Positions 49,728 to 61,955 of a DNA stretch of 64,000 bases are shown here, piece after piece (within the stretch, counting starts at the first letter, position 1; each line of letters opens with the position of its first letter). The stretch covers positions 424,013 to 488,012 of the forward strand of contig CAJNOJ010000052.1 of NCBI GenBank assembly GCA_905250025.1, given 5' to 3'. The position numbers and the translations under genes are program-made. Below the pieces are notes generated by a model. The model was given only the letters and a program-made list of their open reading frames with translations. It was not told the DNA's origin and ran no database searches. The DNA comes from Adineta ricciae. Lineage: Eukaryota > Rotifera > Eurotatoria > Adinetida > Adinetidae.

Positions 49728-51440
49728 TAGCGCTCATCCTTTGGATTCGCTGACTCTTTTCTGAAAGAATTGTCCCAGTGCTGACCACATTCAAGCACTT
49801 TGAAAGACAACTAAGGCACTGCGATTGCTACTAGTCCTCAACTGAACCATTGCATTATGTCACACACTAGAGTGAATAGAAGACAGAGATTGTTCTTTTT
49901 CAGAAGCCGAACCGATTAACTATTTGTCAGTGAGTAATTCTCGAGAACTAGTTGTGTTGACTGAAAACCCCATCCCACAATGGCTAGTCGTTTGTCAACC
50001 TCCCTCCGGTCGGCCACTCACGGCTAGCCGTTGGCACATATACGATTAGTTTCCCATTTTCACGCCGAACAGTTGGCCCGCTCATAACTGATCGGTTTCT
50101 AATCCGAGATATTGAAACTTTACATAATAGCGTGATTTTTGTCACTGATTCTACTCTTCTTTCCACATGCGAAACTCGATAATTGAGTGGTCTCGTTCTC
50201 AAAAAGAGTATTAGTTAAATTTTTTTAAAGATTATTTAAGGTATCTGCGTCTTTTAACTCTCATTTACACTGAGTCGGTCTGCAACCGAAGCTGTCAAAG
50301 TTCGACATAACTGTGCGATTTACAGGACATTTTCTATTACTCTTTTCAATTTAAAGAGCTGATAATCTGCAGGACTTATTCTCGAAGCTCGAAAGACATC
50401 AGTAATATTCGTTAAAAAATCATTGACATAAACTGAGACTCTTACAAATCTCGTCTCTCAAGTGGTTTTTGAAACAAACGTCTAGTCGTTCGTCGACCTC
50501 TCTCCTGTCGGTCACTCACGACTAGCCCTTACCACCCTACCTCTGTTATGCCTTTCACATTTGACTAACTTTTAAACTGAATAACTGTGCTTCATTTGAT
50601 TGTGGCTTCGAAAGTGCTGATCTTCTATCTATTTGATCCTGAAAAGAAAATAGATTAAAGTTTTATTTTATTATTTGCTGTGAAAAGAACACGCATCATA
50701 ATGCACCCTATGTTTAGAAGACACAAATGGTATTAAGCTTATACCACTTTTTATGATTTCTTGGGCTAGAAATATCATGATGTATGGTATATTAAATCTT
50801 CTTCTGTAAACTTCTAAACTACTCTATTGGTCCACATCACATCCAGCAGTAGCGTTGAAACCACAACCTTCTACAAAAGATTTTAGGACGATAGAGAAAA
50901 ATATCTCTTCTGAAAAAAACGAAAGACGCCGAAGGTTCGTGACTAAGAAAAAACTAACGTCATTATAACGAATTTGACAAGAGAAGTGCCCGTGATATGA
51001 TGGCACACACTTGATTTGGCTTCTTCACGTAAAAAAGCTCCTGTTTAGTTATGAGATACACGCTTATATAGGCAACAGAGAACAATGGATATCAGCCAAG
51101 TACAGCGGTCATGCTAGTGTCGACGAGTCAAGGTCGCATACAGGTCAGAATATAGCAATATATCCCGTTACAGTCATATTTGAGTTCTTCGACCTTGATG
51201 TCCTTCGGTCAACCCTACTCGACAAAAAATTTTTTCTCCTTACTTAATTAGTCAGTTAGCTAATTAGCTAATTAGAATTTTAAGAAACTAACATCAGATT
51301 CGGAACCCTCGACTCCAATTACTTTCCATCAATCGTTTTCTAATAAGTACGGTTAAGTTTTCATTGATTTATAAAATGCTGCAATCTGATTGGATTATGC
51401 AAACAAACTTTTAGCATTTTAATGACCGTATTTTGTCGGA
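49728..51440 (-). repeat. Dispersed repeat family, copy B
   Basis: About 1.7 kb, matching copy A in reverse and copy C in the same orientation. The left boundary has GTAGCGCTCATC and TGGATTCGCTGA followed by CTCTTTTCTGAAAG (49754-49767). The GC-rich block with CGGCTAGCCG occurs at 49982-50030 and a second, diverged time at 50482-50527. The distal end lacks the CTTTCAGAAAAGGG terminus seen in A and C, so this copy is truncated or diverged there. A frame with VLKSFVEGCGFNA corresponds to the KSFVE frame of copy A. Confidence 0.7.
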
Positions 51441-53979
51441 TGTCAGAAATACTAAGAATCTTGGACTTACGGCGTATTCCCATCGCATCCGCTGGAGTTT
51501 ACTCGCTCTGAGCAACCATCCTTTAAAGCGTAGTTAAGACTGGGAACCTCAAACTATACATTAGCTTCTTCTTGTGCACCTTGTTTTTCGAATCTTATTC
51601 GATATATGGTCTATATGAAATGAGATCTTTCCGATCTATTATAAGTAAGCGTGAACCTGTTGCTTTTCTGTGCTGCAGAACAGAACATCATGTGACGTAC
51701 AGTAGGATGTCATTGGTTTTAAACATGGTATAAAGTTAAACGTGTTTATTGAAGTGGAATAGAAATAGAAAAACATAGGATATTATGGATAGGTCATGAT
51801 AATCGACTAGGCAAAAACGACTTTTTTCTTACAAAGAGACAAGTCTCTGTGTTGTTTCAAGTATGCTGAACGATATATTTCTAACACTTTAGTATGATAC
51901 CAGCGAGTTCAATGCGCGGGCATTACTTATAAATTACATCTGTATACTGAAATAAGGCTCATTGTGCACGCATTTGTTATCTTGAACTTGGCCATGGCTA
52001 TTGTTGGAAATATTAGATCTAAACTGAAAACTCAACAACATTTACCATCAGAAGATGATACTTTTGAGCGTGAGCTCTCTAATCAGAACAAATGTGGGAG
52101 GATATTTTTCATGTGTTAGGATAGGTTCCTGCAATTACTCAGAAGTAAAGAGCATTAATTAATCCAAGCATGTTTGCCTGATTTTAACAATTACAATTTC
52201 TTCTCGCTATTTTTAGTTGTAACAGTGGTAATAAAAAGTCACTGTATACTCAGCTAAAAAGTTTCAGTATCACACGGCGCGATTTTATTTACTGAAAAAC
52301 AAAATGCACATATTTTCTTTCTTTGACCACGGGCACGCTCATCTTCGACTGCTTTATATATTCATATATACAAATCCTGTCGATAGCATTATATCAGACT
52401 TCGTGAATAGTATTGCTGGTCATTGCAAATTCTATTGTTTATCTACAACACATACAGACTATTACTACACGGTTGTATTCGTTGTTGGTACTCATTTGTA
52501 AACAAACAGAGACTAAATGTGCGCAAATAGCGCGATTAAAAGCAAGAATATCTGTATTTAGATGATGATCCTTTGCATACTTTCAGTCCACTCGATTTAT
52601 ATGAGTGTACGTATTTTGACCAAGTGCTATTAACTCTTTGCAAATAGGCGGGCTATATACATACCATTTTAGGTCCACCTCTAAACGTAGTAATACTACA
52701 TGTATAAATTCAGTCTGCGGCGGCTCCAGATAGCCAAAATCCACTTCTGTTCAATGATCATCATCTCGTGCGAGTTTTCAATCACCGATACGTGCAGAGA
52801 ACTCAAAGGCAAGTATATAAACCAAATGGAATGTACGTTCTCTTACAGTGTAATGCTAAAGAACACTACGAATATATATGTCATATCTTAGCGCACAGAC
52901 TATGATGTTGAATTATGCACAGCTGAGCGGTTTCAGCTTTGTCATCATTCAAAAGACAGATCTCAGAGCAAGGGTATAATAGGCCCCTAACATTAAATTT
53001 CATACGACTTCAAACTTCAGAGCGTTTCAAACAGTGTCGAGATGTTCGATTTAAGAAAACCATAAACACACAGCCCTGTTATCAGAATGATATACAAACG
53101 AGCTCGAAAATCTATTGCAAAGCTCTTTCGACGATAAAGTACTGCAAAAACACTTCCCTGATATTTTAACATGGATAAGTACCAAGAGTGAATAGTGCTG
53201 ATCATATTCGACAAAATAACTTGTTTTCAGACTACGCTGATGGTGGGAGATGATTAATCTAACACAACGATTGAGTGTGCTGTTTTTTAATTATTCTCTC
53301 TTCACTACGTCATTCTAGTCAGCTTATAACAGTGTTTCTTTCATACGCACCGTAGAACTCATACATAACGGAAGAATACTACTCTCTCCAAAAATGAACC
53401 ACAAAAAGAAATAAATAAAACCTCCTCATCAAACAATCAGTACATTTAGGCTTTGGAATAAAACATACAACAACTTTCTTATAATGAAGAATCGCTGCCA
53501 TTCAGTGTACCACGCCCTGATCTCATTGGCATTAGTAGGAATAACATCTGAACCGCATACGTGCTGTACTATCATCGATCCCATTCTTCTACATCTCCAA
53601 TATAGTCGAGCCGTCTACAGTAATGTTGTCTTGTCCATCATATCCTGTCAGAAACAAACTCTAAACCGACAGGATCACTCATAGACGCACCGCATTAAGG
53701 CGTCTCTTCTACCAAACACTACTCCGTTATACCTTCGTAACTAAACCATTCATTCTCACCGATGCACATGAATTTCTCACAGAACAAAAACCATTACCAT
53801 TCGGGCAACATTCACTTCTTACAACAACATTCGCTTTCTATACCTTTATTACTCATCAATATCACAATGACCACACAACAAATGATATCTACTAAGCTCT
53901 CAATCGAAAAAGATCTGATCAACACAAAGAGCCATCAGATCCACGGTCACTTGTTCTCCGATTGAATTTAAAGCCAGAT
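51441..53979. other. Intergenic region, no gene recognised
   Basis: 2.5 kb downstream of repeat copy B and downstream of the LRR gene. Only short frames are present and none has recognisable content. It may hold older, diverged repeats. Confidence 0.5.
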
Positions 53980-56811
53980 CTATACCATCTTGGCGCTCTA
54001 AGAATGAGACAAAACAGAAATTACAAACTTCTTCGACTACAGCGTCAATCTTACTATATTCCTTTCCAATGCATCTGCAATATGTTGAGCTATTTCATCA
54101 CCGATTTGTTTTCCGTCGAGGTTAAGTGTGGTGAGTGTCTGTAGGTGTGAGATAGACTGAGTGCTTCATCTTCTATGAAATCTGATCAATATTACTCCGT
54201 TCGTTCGCAACGCATCCGAAATGTGTTCTGCTCCTCCAGCATCGATTTCGTTGCCCTCGAGGTTAAGCGTCGTGAGTGTCTGTAGGTGTGAGATAGACTA
54301 AGTGCTTCATCTTCTGTGAAATCTGATCAATATTACTGCGTTCGTTCGCAACGCATGCGAAATGTGTTGCGCTCCTCGAGCACCGATTCGGTTCCTACTG
54401 AGGTCAAGTGTGGTGAGTGTCTGTAGGTGTGAGATAGACTGAGTGCTTCATCTTCTATGAAATCAGCTCAATATTACTGCGTTCGTTCGCAACGCATGCG
54501 AAATGTGTTCTGCTCCTCCAGCACCGATTTGGTTGTCCTCGAGGTTAAGCGTAGTGAGTGTCTGTAGGTGTGATATAGACTGAGTGCTTCATCTTCTATG
54601 AAATCTGATCAATATTACTGCGTTCGTTCGCAACGCATCCGCAATGTGTTGCGCTCCTCCAACACCGACTCGGTTCCAACTGAGGTCAAGTGTGGTGAGT
54701 GTCTGTAGATGCGAGATAGACTAAGTGCTTCATCTTCTATGAAATCTGATCAATATTACTGCGTTCGTTCGCAACGCATCCGCAATATCTTGTGCTCCTT
54801 CATCACCGATTTCGTTGACCTCGAGGTTAAGCGTGGTGAGTGTCTGTAGGTGTGAGATAGACTGAGTGCTTCATCTTCTATGAAATCTGATCAATATTAC
54901 GGCGTTCGTTCGCAACCCATCCGCAATATCTTGTGCTCCTTCATCACCGATTTGGTTGTTCTGGAGGTTAAGCGTGGTGAGTGTCTGTAGGTGTGAGATA
55001 GACTGGGTACTGAATCTCCTTCAAAATAAGATCAATATTACCGTATTCGTTCGCAGCGCATTAGCAATGTGTTGAGCTCCTTCAACACCGATTTCGTTCG
55101 CACTGAGGTTAAGTCTGGTGAGTGTCTGTAGGTGTGAGATAGACTGGGTACTGCATCTCCTTCAAAATAAGATCAATATTACCGTATTCATTGGCAGCGC
55201 AATAGCAATGTCCAGTGCTCCTTCAGCACCGATTCCGTTCTCCTCGAGGTGAAGTGTGGTGAGTGTCTGTAGGTGTGAGACAGATTGAGTGCTTCATCTT
55301 CTATGAAATGAGATGAGTATTACCGTATTCGCTCGCAACGCATTAGCAATGTGTTGTGCTCCTTCATCACCGATTTCGTTGCGCCAGAGTTTAAGGGTAG
55401 TGAGTGTCTGTAGGTGTGAGATAGACTGAGTGCTTCATCTTCTATGAAATGTGATGAATATTACCGTATTCGTTCGCAACCCATCCGCAATGTGTTGTGC
55501 TCCTTCAACACTGATTTCGTTCGCACTGAGGTTAAGAGTAGTGAGTGTCTGTAGGTGTGAGATAGACTGGGTACTGAATCTCCTTCAAAATAAGATCAAT
55601 ATTACCGTATTCGTTCGCAGCGCATTAGCAATGTGTTGTGCTCCTTCAACACCGATTCCGTTCGCACTGAGGTTAAGAGTAGTGAGTGTCTGTAGGTGTG
55701 AGATAGACTGAGTGTTTCATCTTCTAAGAAATGAGATGAGTATTACCGTATTCGTTCGCAGCGCATTAGCAATGTGTTGTGCTCCTTCATCACCGATTTC
55801 GTTCCAACCGAGGTTAAGTGTGGTGAATGTCTGTAGGTGTGAGATAGACTGAGTGCTTCATCTTCTAAGAAATGAGATGAATGTTACCGTATTCGTTCGC
55901 AGCGCATTAGCAATGTGCTGTGCTCCTTCATCACCGATTTCGTTCCTACTGAGGTCAAGTGTGGTGAGTGTCTGAATTGAAGTAATGTATGAGGAAAAGC
56001 GTAGATAGTAAAGAAAACCTTTGATGGCACTTCTGATGGTAAGTATGGGATTTAAAATAGTTATGTTTGGGGTGGATTTTTAAGGAGGAGTTGGGTGTAG
56101 ATGTGAATTATTCGAGTGAATGATGATGCTAGTTGTTGTTGCGGAAAGAAGTGCTGTGTCGAGAATCGAGACTGGAGAAAACTGTGATAGGATGGAGTCG
56201 GACAGAGTAGGAGATAAGTTTCAATATTTGTTGGTGGTACTGAGATTTCTCTTTTGAAGACGCACTGCAGTGAAATCCAAGTCCTACTAGTCTGAAATGT
56301 AGGAGCGGGACTTGATGAAGTAAGAGTACAGAGCTTTTGGCTTCAGTAGATGAGTTCTGTCAAAAGTTGTAAGTGCTGCAATTTTTGTATCGAGTAGTGC
56401 AACGCAGAAACGGTAACGCATAAGTAGGCGTTTTGCTCGTTCATGGTCGGGTATCGGACGAATGGATCCTCAATGTACATCAAATAAAAGGGAAACAGTG
56501 ATGAAATGCTTGATGTCATAGGACTTCTGGCTGTGGTTGTCTCATCCTAGGATATCGTTTGTGAATTATGAAATTAGTTTGGGTTTTCCTATGAGGGAAT
56601 CTACGACATCAAAGACCATTAAGCTTATGTATAGCACAGCCCACAAGAATGTTAGGATACCAAGTAAACTTACTCGATATCGCTGGTAGGTACTCAGAAT
56701 CTGATTGAGCCGTCGACAAATATTTTGCATTGAACAAAATAGCGTCCGGTCATTTTGATGATCCATAATTCGATAAACTAGTTCGACGGGTAATGTTGAA
56801 AATGTGTGCAT
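53980..56811 (-). CDS. F-box protein with leucine-rich repeats encoded by a 14-unit exon array
   Basis: Exon 1 (56674-56811) codes TFSTLPVELVYRIMDH then an F-box pattern ending NQILSTYQRYR, with a GTAAGT donor. A second open segment at 56343-56546 follows an acceptor (ATCCTAG) and is conserved in the second copy of the gene, but the join between it and the LRR exons is not resolved. Fourteen LRR exons of 84 nt then follow, from 55888-55971 down to 54055-54138, each in phase 0 and separated by 57-bp introns. A last tiny exon (53980-53997) ends in TAG. Each LRR reads LTTLNLxxNxIGxxGAQHIA, the ribonuclease-inhibitor/NLR type. F-box proteins recruit targets to SCF ubiquitin ligases; LRRs pick the target. 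The total, about 510 aa or more, is provisional because of the middle region. Confidence 0.7.
54055..55971 (-). repeat. Tandem array of 14 exon-intron units, period exactly 141 bp
   Basis: Exon upstream ends fall at 55971, 55830, 55689, 55548, 55407, 55266, 55125, 54984, 54843, 54702, 54561, 54420, 54279 and 54138, always 141 bp apart. Each unit is an 84-bp LRR exon plus a 57-bp intron (GTAATATT start, ACCTACAG end). There is no indel in the whole array. Introns are nearly as similar as exons. Confidence 0.95.
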
Positions 56812-57698
56812 GTTGTATTTCAATCGTGCAGCAGACTGTACCGTAGTGACTGGAAGCGATGAAAAATATTTGGTTTTGTTCGTTATGAGGAGTAATTCAT
56901 GGTGATGATGTAGATATACATGTTTTTGACGAAAACAAATGACGTGTAATCATTTCAATTGTTATGAATTGTTGGCGTGCACAGATAGATGGCATTAGGA
57001 TACGTAGGCGCCGTGAATTCTGTTTTCACAAATACAGTGGTAAATTAAAAAATTGAAAACAAGGACATCTTTTATGACTTTGGGTCCTTTGGAAACCGAT
57101 TCTATTTTCATCAATAGGAATTAACATCTCTAAATTTATTTTTTTAACGAAAAATTGTAATGAAATATGAAAAACTCTACAGCTTAGATTATAGAGATTC
57201 ATTTTAATTATGTATCTTTTGTTTTCGAGAACACTAAATGTTACCCAGTCCGTTTTCACTGATTGTTTTGCAACATTTGACGCTTTTTTAGTTAAAAACA
57301 AACAGATGATTGTAATAAGTTCGACGATATAGTTTGCTGATAGAGCTTCATGCAGCATCCCTCAGTGTGTTTGTTTCATTTTTTCAAATCTTATTCGATG
57401 ATAAATAAAACAAAAACAAAAAATGATTGTTTTTCAACCTGAAAAAAAACAGTCACATGATCTTTTATTTCTTTTTAAAGCCAAAAACTATGAAATTGAG
57501 CTACGGTTTACTGCAGAGGTGAAATTAACTAGAACATTAAAGTTAAGTTAAATTGCTATCCCTAAGCTGCGTATCTGGTTTTTGTGTTGAAGGGTGAGTT
57601 AGAACATTCATTATCTTTCATATAAATAGAATGACAGCTCCCTCATCGAGGTGCTCTAACAATTTGCTGTCAATTTATTTTGATGAATTAATTACCCT
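55972..57698 (-). repeat. Segmental duplication, copy 1 (F-box gene 5' half and promoter side)
   Basis: This stretch is closely similar to 61956-63745 in the same orientation, with substitutions and small indels only. It covers the region between the LRR array and the F-box exon, the F-box exon and about 900 bp upstream. Similarity stops at the ATTACCC near 57698. Confidence 0.9.
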
Positions 57699-59106
57699 AT
57701 GGTATTTTAATAAATAAGAAAACGTGGAAAATCTTCGAAACACCAAATTTTATCGATTCTATTAGAAAACAAGACGTTTAGCTTATTGGAAAAGTTAAAC
57801 CACTTTTCAATATCCCTAAACAGGCGGTTTTAACGATAATTATGAAATCTACAAGAACGCTGTAGTATCTTACTTTAAAACATCCATAGTCCTGCTATCA
57901 GCTAACTTCCGATTAGATTTTTACAATATAATAACTGGGATAGACAAATGCGAGCAGTTACAACGAAGAGCAAAAATAGTACTTGATGTATTATTTGGCT
58001 GTGGAGGATAGTATTTTATGTAAAGCGTGCTATGTTATATCGGTTTCATAATATTTTACTCTATGCTTTCCGCAATAAATTATGAAACGAATGGAACTAC
58101 ATTGTTCTAGTACTTCAGCATCGGTTTTCCTTTGCTGAAACACAGATTGCCTATGTGATTTGCCTGAAAATCTATTCTATTCCTTAATTGATGCGCATTC
58201 ATAGTCCCTCTTACTAAAATTATTTTCGACGATTTGATTTCACTGGTAGCATAAACCCCTTGGGAACAGGACTATTTTTAATAGAGCAAACAAGACTTTA
58301 CACACTCTGGTGGATGCAATTGAGACAATGTGTGCGAAGATAAATAAAAATAGACGATAAACGATAGCGGTGGACTATGACATAGCGAAAAATTAGAAGT
58401 GATGAATATAACTACAAAAAGAAAAAAGATGAAAGAGGTCACTATACGAATGATAGTATAATGCATTAACGATATATATAGCGACATATATCATTAAAAT
58501 ATCGTGAATAGTATACTCAAATAAATTATGAATTGATTTCAACCCAGACGTATACATACGTCATCCGTTCTCAGGGGATTAAAAACAGACAGCATGGGAT
58601 GAATCCAATACATCTTATAAATGAAATTTCATGAATATTGGATATCACGAAATATCAGGTGTTATTACCCGTCGTTTCTCAATTACATACCATGTATATA
58701 GGTTACCCTTTTGACTTTGGAAAGCTTTGCTTTATTGGCAATATACTTACAAATACCGTGTTCAATTACGTTATTGAGCTATATGTAGCTAACTAGGCGT
58801 CATTTGAATATGTTCTTTTTTCTTAGAATAGCTAAAGCTTGTCCATTGGTAAAAAACCTTTTGTATTTGGAATACTTCTCCGCAGTCAAATAATGTGGAG
58901 AAATCATCTGGTAGTAATTCAGTCGAATGAAATCGTTCAATAGCATCATCTTACCTCACTTGAGATTGGAACAACTGATATTACTTATATCTCTTGGCTT
59001 GAAAGATTATAATGCATATTTTCCTTTATTGTAAATTAGTTTTCATTGAATGTATTTGCCAATCTGAGTCAAAAATAAACTTAATTGTTTCGTTTGCTAC
59101 TACCAA
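57699..59106. other. Intergenic region, no gene recognised
   Basis: 1.4 kb AT-rich sequence between the segmental duplication and repeat copy C. No supported frame. Confidence 0.5.
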
Positions 59107-59988
59107 CAAGTAGCGCTCATCTGTTGGATTCGCTGACCCTGTTCTGAAAGAATTACAAGACTCAGATAAAAACTCTAACGTATATCTCACTCTAACGCGC
59201 TTCGAACTAAAGCCACTTTTATGCACATTCTTTTCTTTTAATCCTTTTCTACTTTATTCATGCCAAACTGCTTTCAATTCATTTGTCCAAAGACATGGGC
59301 AAAAGGAACACTGTTTCTAAAGATTTACGAATCGACTCTCTTCCCACTATTTATAATCAAAAATCAATTTACTTACACTTATTTTATCTCTTCTAGGACA
59401 TCCAAACAAACTCCTGGTCGCTCGTCGGTCTACCTTCGGTCGACCACTCGCGGCTAGCCGTTACATGTCCAACTTTCATTCTTTCATCTAGCTTAAATTC
59501 CCTTCAGTAATGTTATCAATATACTGATGAGTATGAGTATCCAGCCGGCGGATGCTAATCAGCTATTTGGTTTTATTCTACATATTGCTGCTTCAAACAC
59601 TATCGCCCACAAAAAATCTTCCTTGCGAAAAATCGTACTTTTTCTGAAAAAAACAGAACAGAATTTTTCTACAGAAAAACTAATAATACCAGATTCGATA
59701 TCTTCGACGCCGATTACCTTTCGGTCGAGTCTTACTCAACAAACAAAAAATTTTTCATTGCTTAATTAATAATTAAGTAATTAGCTGTTTGAAGTCTCGA
59801 AGAACTGATATCGGATTCGAGATCCTCGACCTCGGTTACCTCATCAGTGGTCAATCTTTGATGATTATAGATAAATTTCATTGATTTATAATATGCTGCA
59901 ATCTGATTGGATTATGCAAAAAAAAACTTTATGCATTTTCACGACTGTATTTATGTCGCTATAACCATTTCTTTCAGAAAAGGGAATA
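59107..59988 (-). repeat. Dispersed repeat family, copy C
   Basis: About 0.88 kb. It starts with the same GTAGCGCTCATC and GGATTCGCTGA as copy B, then CCCTGTTCTGAAAG (59137-59150), and ends with CTTTCAGAAAAGGG (59971-59984), an imperfect inverted match (13 of 14). The GC-rich block is at 59414-59460. It is shorter than A and B by internal deletion. Confidence 0.7.
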
Positions 59989-61482
59989 ATAAGTTCAATT
60001 TTTTTGGTTCTAACTTAAAAAAGAATAATGCAACATAATGACGTTTATCTTCTACACTTATAATTTTGCCGAGTTTGAAGCCAACTAAATTGAACATTAT
60101 TTGATTAAAAGAATAATTAAACACAAGTATAGACTTCCCAGGTCGAACAACCCGGCAGAAAACTATCAGTTCCGCGACTTTCCGTAGAAGCAGTATTCCA
60201 GGACCCAACGACTTGATTTAATTAATTCTGCTCGGAACTAGTCAAAACCCTTGGCTGGACACAATTATCGGAGTTTTATGACGCATTCCCAGCCGGAGAA
60301 TAGGGCGGCTTCCTGTATATTTTCGTCGGAAATTAGCGGAATGTAGCTTCAGGAATCGTTGTTTTCACCGCTACTACATCATTAACTGAGTTCTGTTTAT
60401 TATTCGATTCCGGGGCGACAGAAGCAAGAGAGATGTTTCCATCCGGTGTTATTGAAGAAGCCATTGTTCATAAAAAGATTGAAATTGATAACTATAAATC
60501 AACTAGGTTTGGTTCTATCATTCATTTAATATTTCATTAGTATAGTTCATTTATTGAGCCTCATCTTTCTTCTGAGAAATTTCACACTAATTTATATGAG
60601 AATAAAAATGTGATTTTTTTCTTCAAATATAAAATACTTTCGTAAAAATCATTTATTTGTTTATTTATTATTTAGCTAAAGAAAGAGGGCGCTAGAGTTT
60701 AGCTTGTTCGTGTATAGTCTACTGAGATCATTGATTCTGGTACTCGTATTCGTGTGATTCCCTCAAGAACCAACAGGAAAAACATGAGATTGATAGAAAT
60801 TGAAAACAGGAATTCTTGAAACGAATACTGTGACTGGTTTTGGTCGATTCCTTTGAGTTCTGGAGAAAATCGGATGACTTCCGTTACTGCCTTCATTCAA
60901 AGAATTCCTGCTTTCACTTTCTATAAAATTCCAATGACTTCTTTTCGGATCGGGCTCGTGCTTGCCGACATAGGTGATGAAAATATTTTCAACAATACAT
61001 AAAGATTTGTGCAATGAACGATGATCACTCGGTCTTGCTTTTTGATACGATCATAATCATAACCGATGTTTTAGGGAATTCGATTCAAAATCACTATTGT
61101 TACCGGATATGCTATATACCTATTACAAGTGCAGTTGTATTCAGTGCAAATTCGATGTCCAAAGTCATGATCTTTACAGATTTCTTTAGAATTCTAACAA
61201 TCAGTGTGAAGCTAACACGTCGTTTGTTCGTGCCAGCTTCACATCGATATTGACATGACTATGAAAGTCAATTTCAGATGAGACAATAGATGACATTAAC
61301 TTAAATCTCGTTTGTCAGGTGGATATTTCTCTCTACGAGAAAATGTCACCGAACATATCTTTGACCTTCATCTGATCATTTCTACTTATATCAAAAGTTC
61401 ATCAAGTGAATAGACAAGTATATCATCCGACATTTTCTCGTTAACAATCTGTAACGAATTATCAAGGCGAAGATCTCTTTTN
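59989..61482. other. Intergenic region with a possible gene relic
   Basis: 1.5 kb. On the plus strand at about 60380-60540 a frame reads SLTEFCLLFDSGATE, then FPSGVIEEAIVHKKIEID, ending in a stop, and the same frame upstream to about 60290 is broken by two TAG codons. It looks like a decayed gene but I do not recognise the family. The rest has no supported feature. The sequence stops abruptly at the N at 61483. Confidence 0.35.
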
Positions 61483-61483
61483 G
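61483..61483. other. Ambiguous base N at a probable assembly junction
   Basis: The only N in the window lies inside an LRR exon. The sequence to its right is a perfect array unit, that to its left is not. This is what a mis-join or a collapsed tandem array would give. Confidence 0.8.
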
Positions 61484-61955
61484 CTCCTTCATCACCGATT
61501 TCGTTCCCACTGAGGTCAAGTGTGGTGAGTGTCTGTAGGTGTGATATGGACTGAGTGCTTCATCTCTAATCAAATGAGATCAATATTACCGTATTCGTTC
61601 GCAACGCATCCGCAATGTGTTGTGCTCCTTCATCACCGATTTCGTTCCCACTGAGGTCAAGTGTGGTGAGTGTCTGTAGGTGTGATATGGACTGAGTGCT
61701 TCATCTCTAATCAAATGAGATCAATATTACCGTATTCGTTCGCAACGCATCCGCAATGTGTTGTGCTCCTTCATCACCGATTTCGTTCCCACTGAGGTCA
61801 AGTGTGGTGAGTGTCTGTAGGTGTGATATGGACTGAGTGCTTCATCTCTAATCAAATGAGATCAATATTACCGTATTCGTTCGCAGCGCATTAGCAATGT
61901 GTTGTGCTCCTTCATCACCGATTCGGTTCCCACTGAGGTAAAGTGCGGTGAGTGT
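61484..61955 (-). repeat. LRR exon-intron array 2 (four units, 141-bp period, last cut)
   Basis: Exon upstream ends at 61955, 61814, 61673 and 61532. Three consecutive units, including introns, look identical base for base, unlike the diverged units of array 1. Confidence 0.9.

Noticed and set aside
55451-55711. 86-codon plus-strand frame inside the LRR array
   Set aside because: It is the antisense shadow of two LRR units and repeats with the 141-bp period.
56566-56673. Hydrophobic extension of the F-box frame that could be a membrane helix
   Set aside because: The frame runs through a GTAAGT donor and the second gene copy has a stop in it, so it is read as intron.
57026-57358. 110-codon minus-strand frame upstream of the F-box exon
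   Set aside because: The corresponding frame in the duplicated copy (about 63080-63370) is broken by single-base indels, so it is not conserved as coding.
59260-59457. 65-codon plus-strand frame
   Set aside because: It lies wholly in dispersed repeat copy C and is not shared with copies A or B.
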